Of a stretch of DNA of 64,000 nt, positions 51,061 through 63,418 are shown piece after piece. The stretch is from contig CM068547.1 of assembly GCA_035048495.1 (NCBI GenBank), forward strand, positions 24,187,913-24,251,912, given 5' to 3'. Below the pieces are notes generated by a model, which saw only the letters and a program-made list of their open reading frames with translations, did not search any database and was not told where the DNA came from. Numbering within the stretch: position 1 is the first letter of the stretch; each line of letters starts with the position of its first letter. The translations under genes and the position numbers were made by a program. Source of the DNA: Euptelea pleiosperma (lineage: Eukaryota; Streptophyta; Magnoliopsida; Ranunculales; Eupteleaceae).

Positions 51061-54000
51061 CATCAGTCTTCCCTTCTCCTTAGGTGGAGATGAAATAACT
51101 ATCCTATCCCTCGTTTAGGTATAGCATTGTAGGAAAGCTCTTTCTTAGTGTAAACTGAGAGAGTAGAAGTAAGTTCTCTAACCGTGGTTAGCAGAGCCGC
51201 AAGAATGTTTAGTTCAACTGGGATGGATTGAAGCTTCTCAGTAAAAACTGAGAGGATAGAGTTGGTAGGTTCTCTGACCATGGTTAACAGAGCTGCAAAC
51301 TCATTGAGTTTAGCGGGAATGCATCTGAATGGAGTAAACTCTAGCAGATCAGTAAATCCAGATTGGTCTGACTCTTTTTTGAAGTCAGGCGGAAAGTGTT
51401 CTTGACACTTGTCTAATATTTCATTGGGAGAGTCCGAAAGTAGACTCTCTACGGCACACAGTTCATTGACAATGTCGACTTCGGTTGGCTATTGAATAAT
51501 GGTAACCTCTACCTCGATGTTGTCAAATGTCATCGACAAGTCCTCGTCCCTACACCCGATGTGTGCAACAGTGATGATGAGGAACGGTGGGGCCAAGACA
51601 ACTAGGACCGTACTACCAAGACACGACTCAGTGTCAGGAATGTTTGCTTTAGGTGCAGATGGTAAAGTATCAGAGGTAGATGATTCCTCTAATCGTGGTT
51701 CAGAAGTCGGTGCTTTGAAGGACACCGAAGATGGAGACTCTAGCTCATCAATATTGTTGTCTGATCCATTGTTTGTAGCAATCTCAATTTCCTCTTGTAA
51801 AGTTTGGTACTAGGTCCAGTTGTGCGACTCCTCATTATGGACTGTGGCCATGGTATTTTCCTCTAGATAAGCTATAAGTTGGCTAGTAAAGTTGACTTCC
51901 TCTCTCTCAGATTCTAACTCACCTAGACGGTGTTTCAAGCTCTCTATGGAGTGCTGTTGTTGGATGATATATTGAGAAAGGAGTTCCTCTAGACTAGGTT
52001 TAGTAGCAGACTGTGGTGGTTCAGCTAAGGGAAGCTGAGGTGCCAACTCTTGAATATAGTCCGACTGAGTATGAAAGTTATAGGATGAAAGTGACTCTAG
52101 GACTATCTGCTGACTTTGAAAATCCTGCGGGGTCCACTGTTGACCAAAATATTCACTCTGTGGATCTGCCTGGTATTGCGACTGCGAGTACTAGGGGTGT
52201 CAATTTTATCCATTTAATCGGAATAGAATTGGAACTGGAACTGAAAACACCGATTCCGATTCCACATTTTGGGAACTAACTAAAAAGGAACCAAAACCAG
52301 AACCGAATCAAAAATAATGGTTCCAATTCTAGGTAGTCTAATATGGAACCGAAACTGATAAGAATCAGAACCGAACCGATAAGAACCGGTACCAATATAT
52401 AAATATAGTGTAAAAATTCTCATATTCTCAAGATTTTACCCAATATACCCAGAATCAAAACTGGAACCGACAAAAATACATAATCGGTTTCGATTTCGGA
52501 TCCATCACTTTGAGAACTGGAACCGTTAAGGAACCGAACCAATAAGAACCAGAACAATCGGTTCCAGTTCTGGCCACCTTAGGAACCGAACCGGAACCGA
52601 CCCGTTGACACCCCTAGCGAGTACTGCCCATCATATTGTCCATAGGGTTGGTGAAACCCAGAATGATACATATCCTGTTGCAGTTGCTGCTGGAGAAAAG
52701 ACTGTTGTTCCCATTCAAAGTTATTGTGACTCCTAGTGTTAGGATAATACGCGTTATTGTAGGAGGTCAGCAGCAGAGATTTAAAGGTACTAAAAGTGCA
52801 GACCTCTTCTTAGATATGAGGGAAATATCCCACAGATTTGGAGTACTAAATAGACTTTTGGACCGCAACATCAAGGGCGGAGACTGATTTTGTCAAATCC
52901 TTAAGTAGGGATTTTAGCACTGGATCGACCTTTGCTTCATATCCCATGGAACTCTGTGAGACCAGAGTTTCATGACGACACTCAGGATTGATATACCAGT
53001 GCTTGGAGTTATCGCCTAGATCTTCAAAGAAATTGTAGTAGGTCTCGATTAGAGGTTGTTCAGCTACCATCAGAGAGATGTGAGTCTCTCAGAGGAGGGA
53101 GATAGATTAGGTGAAAGAGACCGGTGCGGTAGACTGACTCTCAGATCGAATCAGTCTCAGGTTGGATCAAATCCAAATGGGCATATGCTTGAAAAAGCAA
53201 GCCCTAGGGTCGGCAAAAGTGTGAAGACTACGAAACCTAATGAGCCTAGATGATGCACACAGAGCAACAGATAATCCTAATTATAAACAATCAGGATAGT
53301 TTATGAATTATCTTCTTAGTGTAGGGATAGTGTACATTATGACAGTAGGCGGACCACTGGTTTATATTCTTTTACCTGCCGGACTAACTTTTCACTCTGT
53401 AGGTTCTCACCAGTTCTCTTCAAAGCAAATCCGCTAGTACTAACTCAAGTCGACTGCGAGATAATCCAAAGCCTAAACAGACGTGCGACACATCAGTTGA
53501 CTTAAATACGTCCCAGACTAACCGGACTTGTCAAGCGTTAAGATGAGTTTTCCCAGAAGAGGAGCTAGGGTTGGTTCGTGTTCCTAATCCGACACCAAGC
53601 TAACCGTCAGACAATCAAGGAGGCCACTTACGAACTCGATATACTTGAAGTAGTAGGAACCTATGGGTGTGTTAGAAAACAGTGACCCACACTCATGGAC
53701 TTAATCGATTTGATCTTTGAAGGAGTCGCTTTATGTGGAGTTTTCCTCGAACACCGATCTAATTGGGCCCTACTTCTTGATTTCTTTTAATTTTTTGGCT
53801 GTGAGTGCACAAAAGCTGGAATGACGAGGTGGGTGATGAAATCCCACCAGTTTCAAGTTAAAGTTGGGTTTGCTCTTTAATGTAGTTTTTATGGCCAATC
53901 TAAGCAGTTCCGATAATGATTGCAAAAACAAATAAACAATCGGCACAGTGTTTGCACAATGATCAAGATCACACTCAAGGCGAGGTGTAAAAACTTACCT

Positions 54001-54193
54001 GCATGTTTGGCTACGCAACAGGGTCTCCTCTGTGAGATAACGAGGGGTATCCAAATGGGCTTGGGCTCAACTCCTCCTCTTTGAACTTTCGCTCCCTACT
54101 CACTTGGTGATCGTAATTTGCAATCATGTTAGTACACAATGGTCTATGGTAGTGATTTGGATGGTATACCGCCTCAGGGGTTTCAAGAAACAT
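51061..54193 (-). pseudogene. Athila-like gag (decayed)
   Basis: On minus the pieces in order are: a segment starting about 54193 (FLETPEAVYHPNHYHRPL); 53070-52846 with TYYNFFEDLGDNSKHWYINP; and a Gln/Tyr-rich part (QQSFLQQQLQQDMYH, then QPYGQYDGQYS) interrupted by a hAT MITE. After the MITE come SLEELLSQYIIQQQHSIESL and KHRLGELESEREEV, a heptad-like helix typical of the C-terminal part of Athila gag. Near 51281-51099 two similar units (AALLTMVREPTNSILSV and AALLTTVRELTSTLSV) form a tandem duplication of about 40 residues. Stops lie between pieces. A zinc knuckle was not seen. Confidence 0.65.
52192..52616. mobile_element. hAT MITE inside the gag
   Basis: 425 bp with inverted ends TAGGGGTGTCAA/TTGACACCCCTA and a perfect 8-bp duplication GCGAGTAC (52184-52191, 52617-52624). 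The interior consists of GGAACCGAACC/GGTTCCGGTTC words. All three features are diagnostic of hAT MITEs. No coding capacity. Confidence 0.93.
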
Positions 54194-54791
54194 GTAATGG
54201 TTTTAGGCAGCTATTGTGAATTAGTTCCAATTAGGGTTTGAAATTCAAATTTAGTTATTCCCGAATTAGGGTTCAGAAATATCTACTTTTGAATTACCCG
54301 GAGTTGGAAACCTTCCACGATTTCAAACTTTTGAAATCTCGGTCAAATTGTTATTCCCCGAGTTAAGAAATTTTGTTGAAAGTGGACTCTTATCCAATTT
54401 TAGAGTTATCCAATTTAAAGTCTCTAGATCTAGAAACTTTAAGGATTGAATTTTCTAAAAAGACAAAATGCCCAGATTTTCAAAATTCAAAATTTGAAAA
54501 ATATGCCAAAATAAAACAAATAACCAATATAGTGATCTAACTAGAAATAGCAGAATCGAAATCTAACCCTCATATTTTTTTTAATTAAAATTAACCTAGC
54601 AATTATTCTAAAAATAGAGAAAAACAAATTCCAAAAGTTATTACAACTTTGCACTTGGCCGTCCGAGGCACTAAAATAATAAGTAAATAATTTGAAAAAG
54701 AAAATTGAAAGTTTTCGATTTGGATCGGATCTTCACTATTAAGCAGCTTTCTGATTTCCTATTCGTCTTTTTGCAATCCCGTCAACCAGGT

Positions 54792-54804
54792 GGCAACGGT
54801 GCCA
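54792..54804 (-). other. Primer-binding site (tRNA-Asp type)
   Basis: Minus strand TGGCACCGTTGCC, two bases from the LTR end. It agrees with the TGGCGCCGTTGCC site of Athila/Tat elements at 12 of 13 positions. Confidence 0.8.
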
Positions 54805-54806
54805 TT

Positions 54807-56248
54807 TGAAAGTAGAGTTTTTCCGTGTCGTCGGATCGGAAACCCTAGTTCAACAATATTTGTAATTCTGGTTCACTTTAAATCTTGCAAAAATGCAGAC
54901 TTTGTATAGCGATATGTCGGATGTCGAATCCGCACTCGGGGTTAGGGAACCCGATTTATCGGAACATTAGAACAATAGAAAGTGCTTGAAAATATGGATA
55001 GAAGGGTGAGAGTGGTGATTAATGATTGAGATTTAAAATAATCTTTTCGGAGAGATTTCTATCAACTAATTAACATAACTGAAAAGAAAGAAATACTATA
55101 AACGGAAATGAGAAACTTATTTATTAAAATAATACAAATTACAATGCATGAATCTAATTTATTCATTAAAGAAAATAAAACAAATAACCATCACTCTAGA
55201 AAGCATTATAAGAGAAGAAATATAGAAAGAACGAACAAAATTTTAGAGAGAAAATAAAATACCTTGGTGACTTACCAATGGAGAAGAGGTTTGCAAGGCC
55301 GTGTTCTTGCTGGTTTTTGGATGAGAACCGAACCAGGGAGAGGAGAAAGATAGGGAGGTTTAGAGAAAAAGGGGAGAAGGAACCTAGGGTTAGGTTGTGA
55401 GAAGGGGGAGAGAATCACCCAAGCAAGAGAGATCGTAGATCGCTTATAGCTATGGATAGAGATAGGTTAGTTGTTGTAGAAATGAAAACCATTGGATCTA
55501 GAGAGATCCAACGGTTGGGTGTTCTCTAAGGAGAGAAAGGTGGGTTAGTTAGGATATTTAAAGGAGAGAGAGAGTGACTAGGATAGAAAGAGATGGGGAG
55601 AGAAGAATAGGTCCAAGTGAGACCGATTCTCTCTTGTTGTTGGGCATGGGCATGGGTCATGGGTATAGGTCATGGTGTGCCAAGATAGATAGAGAGAGAA
55701 ATAGGAGAGAAGTGAGAGAAAATACAAAAATAATAGAATTGGAGGGTCTTGAACCCTGGTCTTCTTTATTCTCCTTCATCAGCTCCACCAATTAGTCAAA
55801 CTAGCTTTTGATGTCAATTGGTGTGGCTTTTAACACCTTAGTCCTTCTCTTGGTCTTCAACTCCTCCGCTCTCTTTGGATCGGCTCTACAATCCTCTGGC
55901 TTTGCCTGTACTTAGCTTCTATCTTTTTATCCTTGCCTGCTGGATCTTTAACCTTTGATAGAGGTCTTCTGTGGTTGATCGTGGGCTCGCTAGCCTCGAG
56001 AATCGTCTGATCGGGTCTCCTACAAGAGAAAAAGTGCGTAATGAGTTTCAACTAAAATGGCTTGATACTGGACTATCCGAAATGCGTATATTTCATGCAA
56101 ATAGTTGATTTTCATCTAAAAAATATGTTCTACGCAATGGAAGAAACTCTTACGTGAAAAAAGTCGACGAAAAGACAAGTTTTACATAGGAGAATGTGAC
56201 ATCGCTATAAGGATAATGACTTAAAATAAGCACTTTGAGCGAATATCA
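54807..56248 (-). repeat. 5' LTR of the 47681-56248 element
   Basis: Pairs with 47681-49126 over its full length. Plus-strand ends are TGAAAGTAGAG and GCGAATATCA. Confidence 0.88.
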
Positions 56249-56253
56249 ATTAT

Positions 56254-56415
56254 TTGTCAGATTTAATTCCTTAGTGCACTAACTCACACCGAGTACGGAT
56301 CAACATCCGACACGAACTACTATACAAGTCTATATTTTGTAGGCTTAGAATCGGATTCTACAAATATTGTTGATTTAGGGTTCTGTACAAAATGACACGG
56401 AAAAACCTACTTTCA
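56254..56415 (+). repeat. 3' end of the split family A LTR
   Basis: Continues 46300-47680 after the ATTAT duplication. It contains the reverse-orientation tail motif (GAGTACGGATCAACATCCGA) and ends CCTACTTTCA at 56415. Confidence 0.8.
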
Positions 56416-56417
56416 AA

Positions 56418-56435
56418 TGGCGCCGCTGCCTAGGA
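56418..56435 (+). other. Primer-binding site after the split LTR
   Basis: TGGCGCCGCTGCCTAGGA, two bases after the LTR end. It resembles the tRNA-Asp site TGGCGCCGTTGCC and marks this LTR as a 5' LTR rather than a solo one. Another LTR begins four bases further on. Confidence 0.75.
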
Positions 56436-56438
56436 TTG

Positions 56439-57488
56439 TGATATTTCCTTAAAAGTGCTTATTTTAAGCCATTATCCTATTATCATTATCGCACTCTCCT
56501 ACATAAAACTTTCTTTTTTATCTCATTTTTTTCTACGTAAGAGTCTCTTTTATTGAGTAAGACACACTTTTCTGGACAAAATGGTATATATGCTTGCATT
56601 AAACACATTTTTGAAAGTGTCGATATGAAGCCATTTTGATCGAGTCTCATTACACGCTTTTCTCTTGCAGGAAATTTGATCGAGCGATTCTCGAGACTTG
56701 TGGGCCCAAGATCAACCATAGAAGCCTAATACCAAAGCTTAAAGAGCTAATAGGCTATGACTAGAAGAGACAGGCCAAGTAAAGGCCAAGTCAGAGGATC
56801 ACGAAGCCAGACCAAAAACCAAGAGAGAGGCAAAGCTAAAAGCCAAGAGAAGGACCAAAGTGATTAAAAGCCGCACCAAATGACATAAAATGACGTCTTA
56901 CGATTAATGAAGCCTACTAAAGTCTATATTGAAGACTAGGGTTCAAGACCTTCTGTCAGCTCTATTCTCTTTATTTTGTATTATTTTCTATCTCCTCTCT
57001 CTTTTCTCTTCCATCTCTCTAAACCCTAACATCCAACACTTAGACCATCTCATCCTACCATTAGATCCTCAGATCGATTGTTTGATCCCCCTCTCCATGA
57101 TCTAACTACCCACATCTCACCATCCGATCATCCATTAACCATTCGATCATCATATCCCACCATCCGATCCTGAGATCGATCATCCTAACCCTCCGATCTC
57201 CATCATCTAACCTCTGATCCCCTCTCATCTAGCTCTATCCCATCTCTCATAGCTTTCCCACCATTAGATCTTCTATCAGACTATTAGATCATCCATCAGA
57301 CCGTTGGATCTCTCTAGATCCGACGGTTCGAATCTTGAGCCTGACCCAGTCATCACCCCCCAATCCTCACTCATCCAATCATTACCCAAGACCTAACCTA
57401 GTTGACCAAGTGGCCCACAAGCCTTCATAACCTTTGGCCCACAAACCATGGCCCGCAACCCACTAACCCACATCTATTCCTACTTTCA
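56439..57488 (+). repeat. Family A LTR, internally deleted
   Basis: TGATATTTCCTTAAAAGTGC...CCTACTTTCA. It follows 40485-41520 closely, then jumps from 'ccacatctattcct' directly to the LTR end, so the splice-donor region and tail motif are deleted. It is 1,050 bp against 2.6-3.1 kb for intact copies. Confidence 0.8.
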
Positions 57489-57490
57489 AA

Positions 57491-58460
57491 TGGAGTTGTT
57501 GCCGCTCGGATGTACAAGTGTGCGAAAAGGAATGAAGAACGACGGAAAAGGAAAGATCCGAATATTTGGAAACTTTCTATTTTTTATTTATTTATAGATT
57601 TTTAGTCCTATTTTACTATTATTATTATTATTTTTAATGCCTCGGACGGTCAGGTGCAAAGTTGTAATTGGGCACCTTGATTATTACCATATATAGATGT
57701 GTGTTCGAGGGTTTTAGAAACCCTAGATTGAGTGCCTAACTCACAAAAAAAATTAAAAAATGTTATTTTCCATTTCTGCACATTTTAGGATATTCGCATA
57801 TGGGAATATTGCATTTTTAGTTCCTTTCCAAATCAAAAAGTTTCCATATTTGCACGGTTTCCATTCCTGAAAATTTTCAAATTGGAATTAAGCTTATTTG
57901 GAAAGTTTCCGAATTGGACAAAATTTCATAATGAAAAATTCTTAATTTTAGAGGATTTCTAAATGTGGAAGGTCCCCTTTTTGGAAGGTTTCCAGCACGG
58001 GAAGAAACCCTAAATTTAGGAAGTTTCCAGATTTATGAAACTTCTACTTTTAGAGAATTTTTCTAACTTGGAGAAACTCTTAAATTGAAAAGGTCTATTA
58101 GGGTGTTGATAGTTGTTTAGTCAACTCTCATAAATAGTAACTTTCTAATTTACCATGCCTAATTGATTGAGTGATTACTTACCCACCCAAGACAGGGACA
58201 TTTTAAAAATATTCCCACATCTTAGACCCATATCGTATACTAATTCGTATGCAGGATTGCGAATCTAAATGCAGGTAGGGAGCGAAAGCTAACTAAGGAG
58301 GAATCGGGCCCAAGCCCATGAAGGATACCCCTCCCTACCCCGAAGAGGAGACCCCATGGTGTGGCCCATGGGTAGGTAAGAATCCTAACCTCGCCTTGAG
58401 TGCGATCCCGGGTACTAATTGAATGCTTTTGAAAAGTCTCGGTTGTCAAATCCCATGAAT
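57491..58460 (+). other. Primer site and leader of a plus-strand Athila-like element
   Basis: TGGAGTTGTTGCCGCTCGG follows the LTR by two bases (a decayed tRNA-Asp-type site). The leader matches the reverse of 53920-54800 in phrases such as 'gtgcctcggacggtcaggtg', 'gcaaagttgtaat' and the repeated 'ggaaagtttcc' text. It contains the start of a gag-like segment near 58250 and is cut off near 58460 by the Copia-2 region. Confidence 0.65.
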
Positions 58461-58479
58461 ACTCAGTTCTTCGGTAATG

Positions 58480-59395
58480 GTATATTTATATATGTCGTTG
58501 TGCTTCAAATCAACTGAAGACTGAAGTGTCAAAGATCAAGTGGACTTCGACAAAATAAATCAAAGAAGGATTAAAACTGAAGAAAAGACAACCCAAGTGT
58601 TCATGATCAACTGAAGACAAAGTCAAGATTATCAAGTTCAACTGAAGACAAAGTCAAGTGATTAAGCTCAACTAAAGACAAAGTCGAAAGCTCAAGTACG
58701 TTCTCACTCAACGAACGTTCAACTATGAAGAAACTCTTGTTGCGGTTACTTACGCTAATCTAAGGGTAAAACTGCGCGTTGCTAGCGGATATTGATGTAC
58801 CCTAGATGGTTAAGTATTAGTCAGGGATTGTGCGTGTGATGAGAAGAGAAATTCTTAGAACTTTAGTAGCATTCGGCTATGGACAAAATTGTCCGGCCGA
58901 CCGGCCCATATGTGCGCCGACCGAAGGTCCGATCGACCGACTAAAGGCTCGGTCGACCGAGGTCCAATCGACCGGCCAATAATGCGGTCGACCCCGCCCA
59001 TTTTGGATCTCGTTTGACAAAATCTCTTAAGCGATTAGAAGCGCATTTTGGCCCTTTAAAAGGCTATATTCGGTACGGTTCTAACAAAGGGAGGCCTATT
59101 TATAAATTAGAGCCCTCTCTCTCTATTAGAATCAACCCAATCAAGAGATCTCTACTTTTACTTTACTTGATTATTATTCTTTAAGTCCGGAGATCTGTAA
59201 TATGTGAGAGCTTCACTAGAGCAAAGCTGAGACTTCGTTGTGAAGACTCTAAGTGTTTGAAAAAGACTTTTTGGTATTGTTATTTTGTAAGAATCTTCTT
59301 CCAAGAAGAGGATTACTCTTGGCAGAGTGTCTCTTGGGCGAATTCTTCTCCAAAGGATTTTCTATTCGATTGTATTCATTGAGAGGTAAGCGTTT
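58480..59395 (+). repeat. LTR-like region of Copia-2
   Basis: Contains an array of GGTCGACCG/CCGACCGG words (58890-58995), then CTATTTATAAATTA (59095-59108, TATA-like) and text typical of an LTR transcript leader (poly-CT, 'gagagcttcactagag'). Exact ends and a Copia primer site were not found; gag and the first part of pol are missing before the pol fragment. Confidence 0.5.
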
Positions 59396-59405
59396 CTATG
59401 AACCA

Positions 59406-61082
59406 TAGAAGAATCAGTCAATGTGGTCATTAATGATGAATATCCAAAAATTTGTGATAATACAGATGAGATGGTAGAACATACAAATACTGAGAAAGGT
59501 GAAACAAATGTTCACAACCTAGAAAAACTCAGAGAATGGAAATACATTAAAGATCATCTTAGTTCATAAATTATTGGAAATAAGGATAGTGGTGTACGTA
59601 TAAAAAGTCAATTGGAAAATATATCCAGTTATTTATGCTTTACCTCTAAGATTAAACTAAGAAATATTAAAGAAGCTATTTTAGATGAACATTGGATAAA
59701 TGCCATGCAAGAATAGTTGAATCAATTCAAGAGAAATGATGTTTGGTTTCTAACTCCTAGACCTTTGGATAAAAATGTAATAGGAACTAAATGGATATAT
59801 AAGAATAAACTTGATGAGAACGGAGTTATAACTAGAAAGAAAGTCATATTAGTAGCTCAAGGATACTCTCAAGTTGAAGGGATTGATTTTGATTAGACGT
59901 TTGCCCCAGTGGCTAGACTAGAATTTATTAGGATTTTTTTAACATTAGCCTGTGTCCTAAAATTTAAACTCTATCAAATGGATGTTAAGAGTGCTTTTCT
60001 AAATGGGATTTTAGAAGAAAAAGTCTATATAGAACAACTTAAAGATTTTGAAGACCTTCATAAAAATAATCATGCCTACAGACTTAAGAAAGTATTATAT
60101 GGGTTGAAACAAGCACCAAGAGCTTGGTATGAAAGATTAACTCAATTTCTATTAGAAAATGGATTCACAAGAGGAAATATTAATAAAACATTGTTCATTA
60201 AGAAAAGAGATAATGATATTTTGATATCCCAGATATATGTTGATGATATTATTTTTGGCTCAACTACTGAGATATATACTTTAGAATTTGCTCAAGCCAC
60301 GAAATCTGAATTTGAAATGAGCATGGAAGGTGAACTGAATTTCTTTCTAGGTCTTCAAGTTAAACAATTAAAAAATGGCATTTTTCTTTCTCAATCTAAG
60401 TATTCTAAAGAATTGCTTAAAAAATTTAGCCTAGAATCATCTAAATCTGCTCACACTCCTATGAGCACTAGCATTAAACTCACCAAGGATTTAAGTGGTA
60501 AATCTGTTGATCAGACTCTGTATATGAGTATGATTAGTAGTCTCCTCTATCTTACAACTAGCAGACCTGACATTGCTTTTAGTATAGGAGCATGTGCTAG
60601 ATATCAATCCGATCCGAAAGAATCTCATCTCTCGGTTGTTACAAGAATCATTAAATATGTCAGTGGTACTATCGAATACGGTCTCTGGTATCCTCGTGAG
60701 ACTAATAGTAAAATTGCTGGTTATTCAAATGTCGATTGGGCAAGAAATGCTGATGATCATGAAAGCTCCAGTGGTGGGTGTTTCTATATTGGAAATTGTT
60801 TGGTTGCTTAGTACAGCAAGAAACAGAATGCTATATCTTTGTCTACTGCTGAAGCAGAATATATTGCTGCAGGCAGTTGCTGTGCCCAGTTGATTTGGAT
60901 GAAACAAATGTTGTTGGATTATGGAATCAATCAAGAATCTATAATTTATTCTGTGATAATAGGAGTGCGATCTGTATTTCTAAAAATCCTGTACGGCACT
61001 CTAGAACCAAACACATAGATATCAGACATCATTTTATTCGGGAGTTGGTTGAAGAACAGATAATTTCATTGTATGTAAATAC
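59406..61082 (+). pseudogene. Copia-2 reverse transcriptase/RNase H (SIRE/Tork-like), decayed
   Basis: Ordered Copia landmarks are clear: GVRIKSQLENISSY, EHWINAMQE, FKRNDVWFLTPRP, GTKWIYKNKLDENG, TFAPVARLEFIR, LYQMDVKSAFLNG, LYGLKQAPRAWYERL, IYVDDIIFGST (YVDD active site), [48 protein letters not shown], then [14 protein letters not shown] and [15 protein letters not shown]. The longest intact frame is 59909-60811. Stops lie near 59571, 59716, 59896 and 60810 (the Trp before YSKKQ), with a frameshift near 60950. Integrase, protease and gag are missing. The fragment is cut at 61082 by a B LTR, and its last codons are at 62658-62755. Confidence 0.9.
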
Positions 61083-62657
61083 TGAAATTACACCGGTCCG
61101 TTCTCTTTAATCCAATACACCTACAAGGAGGGGTTGATTAGATATTTAAAATTAATTATACCTACACAATTTTACTAGTCAATGGTAGGGGAACAAAATC
61201 GCATGCCTTAGTTGTTTGATAAAAGATTATCACAACCGACTCTAATCGAATATACCTCCGTGGTATATTTTTTTTTCATCATTTGATCTAATCAAGATAG
61301 ATTGCGGAATATGAACAAACAATCACACAAGACAAGAGATTTTTACGTGGAAACCTTAGCCAAGGAAAAACCACGGGACCACGTCCAGATGGAAAGTATC
61401 ACTAACTGAAAGTTAAATGAAACAAAGGTTACTTACGCAGCACCGTTGCAAATACAGCTTCCAACCTTAGCCAATGCCTACTTCCGATGCGTCTACGTCC
61501 TCCGAATCAACGCTACGAATCCACGCATGCCCTTCCAGCCAAGAAGCCTTGTCCGCTTGTTCAGTTTGGTACACCCCAAACCTACCGTCGATTGGCTTCC
61601 CTAATCTTAATTCTCAACACTCCCGCCTTTGCCGAAGGTGAAGGATTCAGTACACCCCAAACCCTAAGTTGCTCAAATGTGTTGAGTCACACTGGTACAC
61701 TCAGGCTATTAGGTCGAATATATAAGTGATGGACCTAAGCTGATGGAAGGATCAAGCACTTGGCTTTGATCAAGAAGAGAACAAGCTCACAAGATGTGAA
61801 TGAGAAACAAGCTTATTGCTCTTCGAATGGACACTCTAATAAATAAAACACTTTCTTCTCTCTCTCGAAGATTGAGTCACTCTATGTCTCTGTGTGTGTT
61901 TAGAGAAGGTATAGAAGGGTTGTATTTATAGAATTCGTGACCTAGAGTCATGTGGGACGTGGAAGAGTGGAACCAAGAATTTCAAATCTGAGAAAAATCG
62001 AGATTGTGCTAAGTCCAATCGATTGTACACTGGGTCCAATCGATTGGGCCATATCCAATCAATTGGGTATACATGTCCAATCGATTGGCCTCAATAAAGT
62101 TCCTGTTCCACGGGCTCCAATCGATTACACAGAGGTCTCCAATCGATTTGGCTTATATCCGGCTATGCCTCGTAGCTTCCAATCGATTACACAGAGTCTC
62201 CAATCGATTTGGCTTATATACAGTTCTGCATCATAGTTTCCAATCAATTACACAAAGCCTCCAATCGATTGGGCTATGTCCAATCGATTGGGTATAAGTG
62301 TCTAATCGATCGGACTCTCCCATTAGTCAATATCTTGAATTAAACTCGAGTCTGTCCAATGACTAGGTTTGACCATTATATTTTATTCATTTTAAACATA
62401 TTCCTATAGCCACTAAGTCACTTACCTTCCTAATCGAGCATACACGATCTTTAACCAATAGATGAGCAGTTACTCAGAGGACTCTTGTCGTCAACCGTCT
62501 GATTTTTACTGTCTTTGTCTTCTAGTCTTCAAGTAGTCAGCGAAGTATATGTACCACGACATCTCTACACTACACTGGTGCTCGTAGGAATGGTTACAAG
62601 AATGTTTTTATGTCAAACGGAATATTTGCCAAATTGAATATGAAAATATTCCTTACA
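61083..62657 (-). mobile_element. Solo LTR, family B (copy B4)
   Basis: Plus-strand TGAAATTACACCGGTCC...GAATATTCCTTACA, flanked by AATAC (61078-61082, 62658-62662). About twelve CCAATCGATT words stand at 62015-62315, and a TATA box (minus) at 61922-61931. It interrupts Copia-2 RNase H; the frame on both sides agrees once the insert is disregarded. Confidence 0.92.
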
Positions 62658-62755
62658 AATACAAAAATTCAACTGGCTGATATTTTAACTAAACCTTTGG
62701 ATTCATTCAGATATGAATATCTAAGAAAATCTATCGAAATATGTCTCATTGATTG
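62658..62755 (+). pseudogene. Copia-2 pol C-terminus
   Basis: Reads KIQLADILTKPLDSFRYEYL and a few more residues to a stop near 62755. ADI(L/F)TKPL is the standard end of Copia RNase H. Confidence 0.9.
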
Positions 62756-63418
62756 ATTTGTGTTAGTACTGACTGAAATATTCAATTATCATTGATAATC
62801 ATAGTTCAATATTTCAGTTAGTCCTTGAGTCTAATCATTTGAAATAATGATTGGCTACTATTGTTTGGAAATTTATTGTGGTATTTTAATTATTTGAAAA
62901 TCTTGATTGTGTGGAAAAATTTGTGTTAATTTGAAATGATTTTGTGTTTAAAAATGATATTCACAAAAGTCAGGTCGTCGAAGTACATTTTTAGGCGTTT
63001 GGGTTTTTGAATTTATAGTGTGCGATATTGGGTCGACCGAACAAAAGGTCCAGTCGACTAGAGGAATTTTTGTTGAGCGATTTGATTGGTTGTGGGGACA
63101 GGCCGACCAAACATTTGGTCCGATCGACCGAACATGTCCGGTCGACCGACCATTATGACCGGTCGACCACGCCTCACACCCGAACAGCTTATATTGTTAG
63201 AGGGCGGGTCGACCCATGTCCGGTCCACCGCCCTTCTTTATAAATAGGTTCTAATCGATTTTGGGTCATTTGAAACCCTATTTGGAACCCTATAAATTAT
63301 TTTTGGAGTCTCCCATCCTCTTTGAGAAATCCTTTAGCCATCTACTCTAATCTCTTTCTAGAAATTCTTATTCTCACCATTTCTAAATTTCTATGTGAAA
63401 TTTCTCTATGATTTCTAA
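62756..63418 (+). other. Spacer with GGTCGACC palindrome array and TATA box
   Basis: Downstream of Copia-2 pol. Between 63030 and 63225 it holds repeated GGTCGACC(G/C) words, the same type as in the Copia-2 LTR-like region. A TATA-like TTTATAAATAGG stands at 63237-63248, about 170 bp before the next ATG. It may be an internal promoter or part of a 3' LTR. Confidence 0.5.
63237..63248 (+). promoter_or_regulatory. Candidate TATA box
   Basis: TTTATAAATAGG follows the GGTCGACC array and precedes the ORF at 63419. Confidence 0.45.

Larger units (their letters stand above)
47681..56248 (-). mobile_element. Full-length pol-less Athila-like element
   Basis: LTRs 47681-49126 and 54807-56248 (about 1.44 kb each) in minus orientation, with ATTAT on both sides (47676-47680, 56249-56253). 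The minus-strand order is 5' LTR, tRNA-Asp-type primer site, leader, gag, 3' non-coding region, purine tract, 3' LTR. No protease, RT, RNase H or integrase was found, so it must have depended on an autonomous relative such as the element that left the integrase at 32655. The LTRs differ by roughly several percent by eye. Confidence 0.88.
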
